Under the pieces are notes generated by a model. That model saw only the letters and a list, made by a program, of their open reading frames with translations, made no database searches and had not been told where the DNA came from. The position numbers and the translations under genes are program-made. A stretch of DNA of 9,255 nt from Desulfobacula sp. Lineage in GTDB: Bacteria; Desulfobacterota; Desulfobacteria; Desulfobacterales; Desulfobacteraceae. The first letter of the stretch is position 1; each line of letters begins with the position of its first letter. Shown in pieces: positions 5,187 to 9,255 of the stretch. Location of the stretch: positions 1-9,255 of the forward strand of contig JAQICW010000189.1 in the NCBI GenBank assembly GCA_027858355.1, in the 5' to 3' direction.

Positions 5187-7871
5187 ATGATAAGCTGGTA
5201 TAAACTCGAGGCAAAAGAAGCCTTTGATAAATTACAGACAACGGGCAATGGACTGCTGCAGGATACGGCACAAAAACGATTATTAGAATACGGTCCCAAT
5301 GTATTCGCACGAAAAGATAAAGTCAGCAAAATTAAGATTTTTTTGCATCAATTTTATAGCCCGCTTATTTTTATCCTTCTTGTTGCAGCCATCGTAACGA
5401 TTTTTCTTCATGAATACATTGATACCGGTGTGATTTTAGCTGTCGTCATCCTCAATGCAATCATTGGGTATGTCCAGGAATTTAAAGCGGAAGAAAGCAT
5501 GCGGGCACTTGAAAATATGGTTCTTCCCATGGCCAAAGTTATCCGTGACGGGAAAGAAAAAGAAATAAAAAGTGAAGACCTTGTACCCGGTGATATTGTA
5601 TTATTAACGTCTGGTGTCCGCATTCCTGCCGATATCAGATTATTTAAGACCATAGAGCTGAAGGTAGACGAAGCCGCACTAACCGGTGAATCTGTCCCGG
5701 CAGAAAAAATTACAACAGCTGTTTCCAGCAATAATTTAACACCTGGTGATCAAAAAAATATGGGTTTTATGGGAACCATTGTCGTCAGTGGCCGGGGCAG
5801 AGGTGTTGTTGTGGAAACCGGGAATAATACAATTTTAGGGCAAATCGCAAAAGATGTTGAGACTGTTGTATCAAGCAAAACACCGCTTCAGAACAAATTA
5901 GAAAAATTTGCTAAATTAATTGCTGTCATTGTCATTGGATTTTCAGTGCTTGTTCTGGGAGTTGGGATTTCCATGGGAATTAAATTTTCAGAAATATTTA
6001 TGATAGCCGTTGCCACTTCAGTGTCTGCTATTCCGGAAGGACTGCCGGTTGCCGTTACTATTGCAATGTCGATTGGTATTTCACGAATGTCCCGGAGAAA
6101 CGCAATTGTCCGAAAATTATCTGCAATTGAAACGCTAGGCAGCACCACGGTGATTTGTTCCGATAAGACAGGGACGCTCACTAAAAATGAAATGACAGTA
6201 AAGATGATCTTTAATTGCCATCGGATTTATGATGTGAAGGGGTCGGGGTATACGCCTTCCGGTGAAATTTTTCTTGACAAGCAACCGATAACAGCAAAAA
6301 ACGATAATTGTTTAGACTCTATATTGAGAATTGGCCTTCTGTGTAATGAATCAATGCTAATTGAAGAAAATTCTTCTTTCCGTGTTGATGGAGATCCGAC
6401 AGAAGGGGCGTTAATTGTCTCTGCAATAAAGGGAGGGCTTGATATTGAAAATGAAAAGATATTGTATCCCCAGAAATCCATTTTACCATTTGAATCTGAG
6501 CGCGGCTTTATGGCAACCCTGCATTCGAATCAAAAGGGAAGGGCTTCTCTATTTTTAAAAGGCTCCCCTGAAAAAATACTCGAAATGTGCGAAGACAGCC
6601 TGGTGAAAACGCCTTTCGATCGAGAAGAAATTGTGAGAACCGCCAATTTTTTCGCTTCTGAGGGATTGAGAGTCCTGGGTATGGCGTATAAAGACATTGA
6701 CGATGCAACAATAGAGATTGAGTCGTCAAAATTAGGTAAGGGGTTTATTTTTGCCGGGCTTCAGGGACTGATTGACCCACCGAGACCAGAAGCGGTTAAG
6801 GCTGTTGAAGAATGTAAAACTGCCGGGATACGCACGATTATGATCACCGGTGACCATGCCATTACCGCTGTTGCCATATCCAAGAAATTAGGAATTGGAG
6901 ATGATACAGGGTATGCGGTCTGCACCGGTAAAGAAATTGAGGAGATGAATGAAACACAAATAGGAGAAAAGGCAAGGAATACTTCTATTTTTGCCCGTGT
7001 ATCTCCTCAACATAAACTTATGATTACCAGGCAGCTGGTAAATCAGGGAGAGGTTGTTGCAGTCACCGGAGATGGTGTAAATGATGCACCTGCACTTAAA
7101 ATGGCACATATTGGGATTGCAATGGGGCGGACAGGTACAGATGTGGCAAAAGAAGCATCAGACATGATTTTAACCGATGATAATTTTGCAACCATTGTCG
7201 GGGCAGTTGAAGAAGGACGAGTTGTATACGACAATATTAAAAAGGTGGTCCTATTTTTAGTCTCGTGTGGCTTGGGAGAATTGATAGCTATCCTGGTCAC
7301 TATTACCATGGGATTACCCATTCCTTATATTGCGGCTCAAATATTATGGTTGAACCTGGTAACAAATGGTTTTCAGGATATTGCCCTTGTTTTTGAACCG
7401 GCTGAAAAAGGAATTATGAAAAGGAAACCACGAAATCCGAAAGAGAGCATCATGTCACCCCTGCTAATTCAAAGGAGCCTTTTAATGGGCATTGTTATGG
7501 CCCTGGGGACATTATTTGTGTTTATCACTAGATTGGAAGCCGGAGTTTCATTAGAAAATGCCCGCACTGCAGCATTAACGACAATGGTCTTTTTTCAATT
7601 TTATCAGGCATTGAACTGCCGTTCGGAAACAGAGTCTATCTTTAAAATGAGCCTGGTTAATAACCCATTTTTATTGGTAAGTTTATGTGCGGCGTTTTTC
7701 GCTCAACTTGCCGTAATTTATGTTCCGGCTCTCCAATGGATTTTTCGAACCGAAGCGATCTCTTTTATGGGCTGGGTGGAAATTTTGTCAGTGACCATTA
7801 CCATTGTGATTGCTGTTGAGGCAGATAAATGGATCCGGCAGAAAAAGAACATCTCAGCTCAGCAGTCATGA
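5187..7871 (+). CDS. P-type (P2, SERCA/PMR1-like) cation-transporting ATPase
   Basis: Ten-helix inner-membrane ion pump driven by ATP through an aspartyl-phosphate intermediate. The 894 aa are full length, in the usual order. The cation ATPase N-terminal domain comes first (1-50), then M1-M2 (about 55-97). The actuator loop has TGES 166-169, M4 has PEGL 283-286, and the phosphorylation site is DKTGT with Asp326. The nucleotide domain shows FESERG 435-440 and KGSPE 458-462. Next come TGD 554-556 and TGDGVNDAP 627-635, then M5-M10 (about 686-880). Against SERCA, the M4 Glu (Glu284), M5 Glu (Glu698) and M6 Asn (Asn723) are kept. The M5 Asn is Gly695, the M6 Asp is Asn727, and the M8 Glu is Gln804. 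The transported ion (Ca2+, Mn2+, Na+ or H+) cannot be assigned. The start follows AGGGGG 5178-5183 by 3 nt. USP genes sit on both sides: one 95 bp upstream, one convergent 5 bp downstream. Confidence 0.95.
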   Translation: MISWYKLEAKEAFDKLQTTGNGLLQDTAQKRLLEYGPNVFARKDKVSKIKIFLHQFYSPLIFILLVAAIVTIFLHEYIDTGVILAVVILNAIIGYVQEFKAEESMRALENMVLPMAKVIRDGKEKEIKSEDLVPGDIVLLTSGVRIPADIRLFKTIELKVDEAALTGESVPAEKITTAVSSNNLTPGDQKNMGFMGTIVVSGRGRGVVVETGNNTILGQIAKDVETVVSSKTPLQNKLEKFAKLIAVIVIGFSVLVLGVGISMGIKFSEIFMIAVATSVSAIPEGLPVAVTIAMSIGISRMSRRNAIVRKLSAIETLGSTTVICSDKTGTLTKNEMTVKMIFNCHRIYDVKGSGYTPSGEIFLDKQPITAKNDNCLDSILRIGLLCNESMLIEENSSFRVDGDPTEGALIVSAIKGGLDIENEKILYPQKSILPFESERGFMATLHSNQKGRASLFLKGSPEKILEMCEDSLVKTPFDREEIVRTANFFASEGLRVLGMAYKDIDDATIEIESSKLGKGFIFAGLQGLIDPPRPEAVKAVEECKTAGIRTIMITGDHAITAVAISKKLGIGDDTGYAVCTGKEIEEMNETQIGEKARNTSIFARVSPQHKLMITRQLVNQGEVVAVTGDGVNDAPALKMAHIGIAMGRTGTDVAKEASDMILTDDNFATIVGAVEEGRVVYDNIKKVVLFLVSCGLGELIAILVTITMGLPIPYIAAQILWLNLVTNGFQDIALVFEPAEKGIMKRKPRNPKESIMSPLLIQRSLLMGIVMALGTLFVFITRLEAGVSLENARTAALTTMVFFQFYQALNCRSETESIFKMSLVNNPFLLVSLCAAFFAQLAVIYVPALQWIFRTEAISFMGWVEILSVTITIVIAVEADKWIRQKKNISAQQS

Positions 7872-7876
7872 GTTAA

Positions 7877-8788
7877 CTATAGTTGAAGTATTGCATCAAG
7901 AAGGTTCATTCCCGCGCCTTTTTGCTTTGCAGCTAAAATCGGTATTGTGGCAGACCAGATCAACTGCTCTGTCACACTGCCCAATAAAATGGCAGCGCCG
8001 GCCCTTCGACCTTGTGCGCCCAGTACGATTAAATCATATGGATTCATGGAAATAGTATGCTCTATCCCTTCTATTGTGTCTGAAGAAAAGGTGTATATAT
8101 CATTTACCTGTACGCCTCTTTTATCTATTTTTTGTATGAAATCCTGATATGTTTTTTTTGCATTCTTTTTAACAATCTCGGTAAATTGCGCTTCGGTTTT
8201 ACCTGTTTTATAATATCCGATCGGCAGCTTAAACACATTCACACAATCAATTTTTTCTAAACCTGCTGCCGAACCGAAACTCAAGGCAATATCCATTGCA
8301 TCGGCTGAATTATCTGAAAAATCGATGGGCACTAAAATGCCGGAAAGTTGAATTTTTGCATTTTCAGGAATGATAAGAACGGAACAGGGAGCTTTGCGAC
8401 AGAGTTTTTCAGCCAGTTTACTGCTGTGAGTTTTGCCCATCTTCTTACCGATAAGGACAAGATCAATTTGTTTCCTTTTTATATGCTTTAGCAGCTCAAA
8501 CAAGATATTGCCCTCAACAACATCAATTTCATGTTGTGTACTGGAATGACCGTCAAAAAACCTGGCAAGATTCTCTTTCAACTGTTCTTCAATCGACTCG
8601 TCAAGTGGTTCTATCAACTCAGGATACTTTTTGTATAAAGCCTCAGGCATATCCAGACTTTTGGCAACATGGCAAAAATATACTTTTTCAGATTCTGCCA
8701 TCTTACTTAACATTGCTGCATACTTTATCAATGTAGAATCATTTTCCGTCAAATCCATGGCTATTAGAATGCGTTTATACCGGTACAT
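7877..8788 (-). CDS. Tandem universal stress protein (two UspA domains)
   Basis: Two complete UspA domains in 303 aa, cytoplasmic. Domain 1 (about residues 4-140) begins KRILIAMDLTENDS with Asp12, and ends with a modified loop IGKKMGKTHSSKLAEKL (113-129), where the first spacing is G-x3-G and the Gly-Ser is replaced by Ser-Ser. It closes with the typical APCSVLIIP. Domain 2 (about 148-288) begins ILVPIDFSDNS with Asp156 and has the intact motif G257-x2-G260-x9-G270-S271 in LGAQGRRAGAAILLGS. One ATP-competent and one altered half is a frequent layout in tandem USPs. The start is supported by AAGGA (complement of 8794-8798), 5 nt upstream. It ends 5 bp from the end of the cation ATPase gene and is convergent with it. 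The PsiE-like ORF lies 47 bp upstream on the same strand. Cys residues at 39, 130, 135 and 182 have no obvious metal-site pattern. Confidence 0.94.
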   Translation of the reverse strand: MYRYKRILIAMDLTENDSTLIKYAAMLSKMAESEKVYFCHVAKSLDMPEALYKKYPELIEPLDESIEEQLKENLARFFDGHSSTQHEIDVVEGNILFELLKHIKRKQIDLVLIGKKMGKTHSSKLAEKLCRKAPCSVLIIPENAKIQLSGILVPIDFSDNSADAMDIALSFGSAAGLEKIDCVNVFKLPIGYYKTGKTEAQFTEIVKKNAKKTYQDFIQKIDKRGVQVNDIYTFSSDTIEGIEHTISMNPYDLIVLGAQGRRAGAAILLGSVTEQLIWSATIPILAAKQKGAGMNLLDAILQL

Positions 8789-8835
8789 AGTTTTCCTTTT
8801 TTTTTTAATTCACTATTTGGGATGCTCTTTCTTTT

Positions 8836-9027
8836 TTAAAAGATTCTTTTTTTTAATAAGAAATAACCTCCGGAAAGGGCAAATATAACCACCCCGAGTC
8901 CAATTGAGACATCCCCTGCAACATTATTAACATCCAATATCAATAGCTTTCTTGTAATGGCAACTAAGGCAGCGAAAAGAACGACTTCGATCTTTATGAA
9001 TTTATTTATAATTGCTGGTATGTTCAT
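8836..9027 (-). pseudogene. PsiE-family (phosphate-starvation-inducible) C-terminal half, probable remnant
   Basis: The 63-aa ORF is hydrophobic, with two predicted membrane segments (about 13-30 and 39-57) and a basic end (LLKKRIF). The segment IEVVLFAALVAITRKLLILD resembles the region of E. coli PsiE around YIGITAIVRLIIVD, and the tail also follows PsiE. PsiE proteins have roughly 135 aa or more and four membrane segments, so only the last half is present. The frame upstream extends just 8 sense codons beyond the Met before a TAA, with no ribosome binding site. The other two frames between 9028 and 9171 show no convincing N-terminal half. I therefore call it a decayed or truncated gene; a genuine short membrane protein is the alternative. 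It lies 47 bp before the tandem USP gene on the same strand. The PsiE link is by pattern recognition and moderately sure. Confidence 0.5.
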
Positions 9028-9096
9028 GGGTATCTTGTTTATAATAATGATTTAGAAAATTACATTTTACAAACACCGTAAAAGTATAGAAGGCGT

Positions 9097-9119
9097 ACAT
9101 GTTTAACTTAAATACATGT
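9097..9119. repeat. Imperfect 23-bp inverted repeat, candidate operator
   Basis: The outer arms ACATGT (9097-9102 and 9114-9119) are identical self-complementary hexamers. The symmetry continues inward as TTAA on the left and TTAA plus one extra T on the right, around a central C. It sits between the partial minus-strand gene and the PsiE-like ORF, about 70 bp upstream of the latter's Met. It could be a binding site for a dimeric regulator or a chance AT-rich palindrome. Confidence 0.25.
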
Positions 9120-9171
9120 CAATATTAGGATGCGTAACTATGACCGCAAATGGCCGTTGGCCTAAATTTTG

Positions 9172-9255
9172 CTATGCCGCTTTGAATAGTGCAGATATTT
9201 TCTCAGGCAAATCATGCATACTGATTATTTTTTTTATTTCTCCAGATAGATTATC
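9172..9255 (-). CDS. C-terminal end of an unidentified protein, cut by window edge
   Basis: On the minus strand the frame beginning at base 9255 is open for 27 codons and stops at TAG (9174-9172). It encodes a polar, helix-prone tail with the parts LSGEIKKIIS, HDLPEKI and SALFKAA. The composition looks like real protein rather than random translation, and the gene would run in the same direction as the PsiE-like ORF and the tandem USP. No family can be named from 27 residues, and a chance open frame of this length cannot be ruled out. Confidence 0.4.
   Translation of the reverse strand, partial: DNLSGEIKKIISMHDLPEKISALFKAA

Noticed and set aside
7810..8055. Plus-strand ORF across the convergent gene ends
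   Set aside because: Runs out of frame through the end of the ATPase and antisense to the tandem USP; no domain.
8838..8850. AAAAG-ATT-CTTTT palindrome after the PsiE-like ORF
   Set aside because: Part of a low-complexity A/T stretch; stability too low for a terminator call.

Overview
The window is a moderately AT-rich stretch of bacterial DNA, best read as coming from an anaerobic sulfate reducer of the Desulfobacterota (Desulfobacter/Desulfobacula-like). The main pointers are a split-Soret-type dihaem cytochrome c, a Dcu-type anaerobic C4-dicarboxylate carrier, and several universal stress proteins (USPs) set among transport genes. The organism is an inference from gene content; no rRNA or other marker is present.

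Layout, left to right. (1) 1-390 (+): 3' part of a single-domain USP whose start lies outside the window. (2) 587-1918 (+): DcuB-like fumarate/succinate carrier with a textbook ribosome binding site, preceded by a leader of about 200 bp that holds a tiny ORF with its own strong Shine-Dalgarno sequence. (3) 2082-3182 (+): exported DegP/HtrA-type serine protease with one PDZ domain. (4) 3232-4089 (+), 49 bp downstream: split-Soret cytochrome c with a Tat-like signal, two CxxCH haem sites and a set of extra cysteines. (5) 4231-5091 (+): degenerate two-domain USP. (6) 5187-7871 (+): full-length P2-type cation ATPase. (7) Convergent and only 5 bp away, 7877-8788 (-): a two-domain USP. (8) 8836-9027 (-): short membrane ORF matching only the C-terminal half of the PsiE family, probably a remnant. 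(9) 9172-9255 (-): C-terminal end of an unidentified protein running off the window.

Taken together the window looks like a stress and energy-limitation locus of an anaerobe: C4-dicarboxylate exchange, envelope protein quality control, a periplasmic redox protein, a cation pump, and three USP genes with five USP domains in all, flanking the carrier and the pump. Each family is known. What is less ordinary is the combination and several residue-level departures: the USP domains range from intact to clearly degenerate nucleotide sites, the ATPase keeps only part of the SERCA calcium ligands, and the DcuB-like carrier lacks two residues tied to DcuS co-regulation in E. coli. I saw no CRISPR array, insertion sequence, tRNA or rRNA. 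No stretch above 300 bp lacks a gene.
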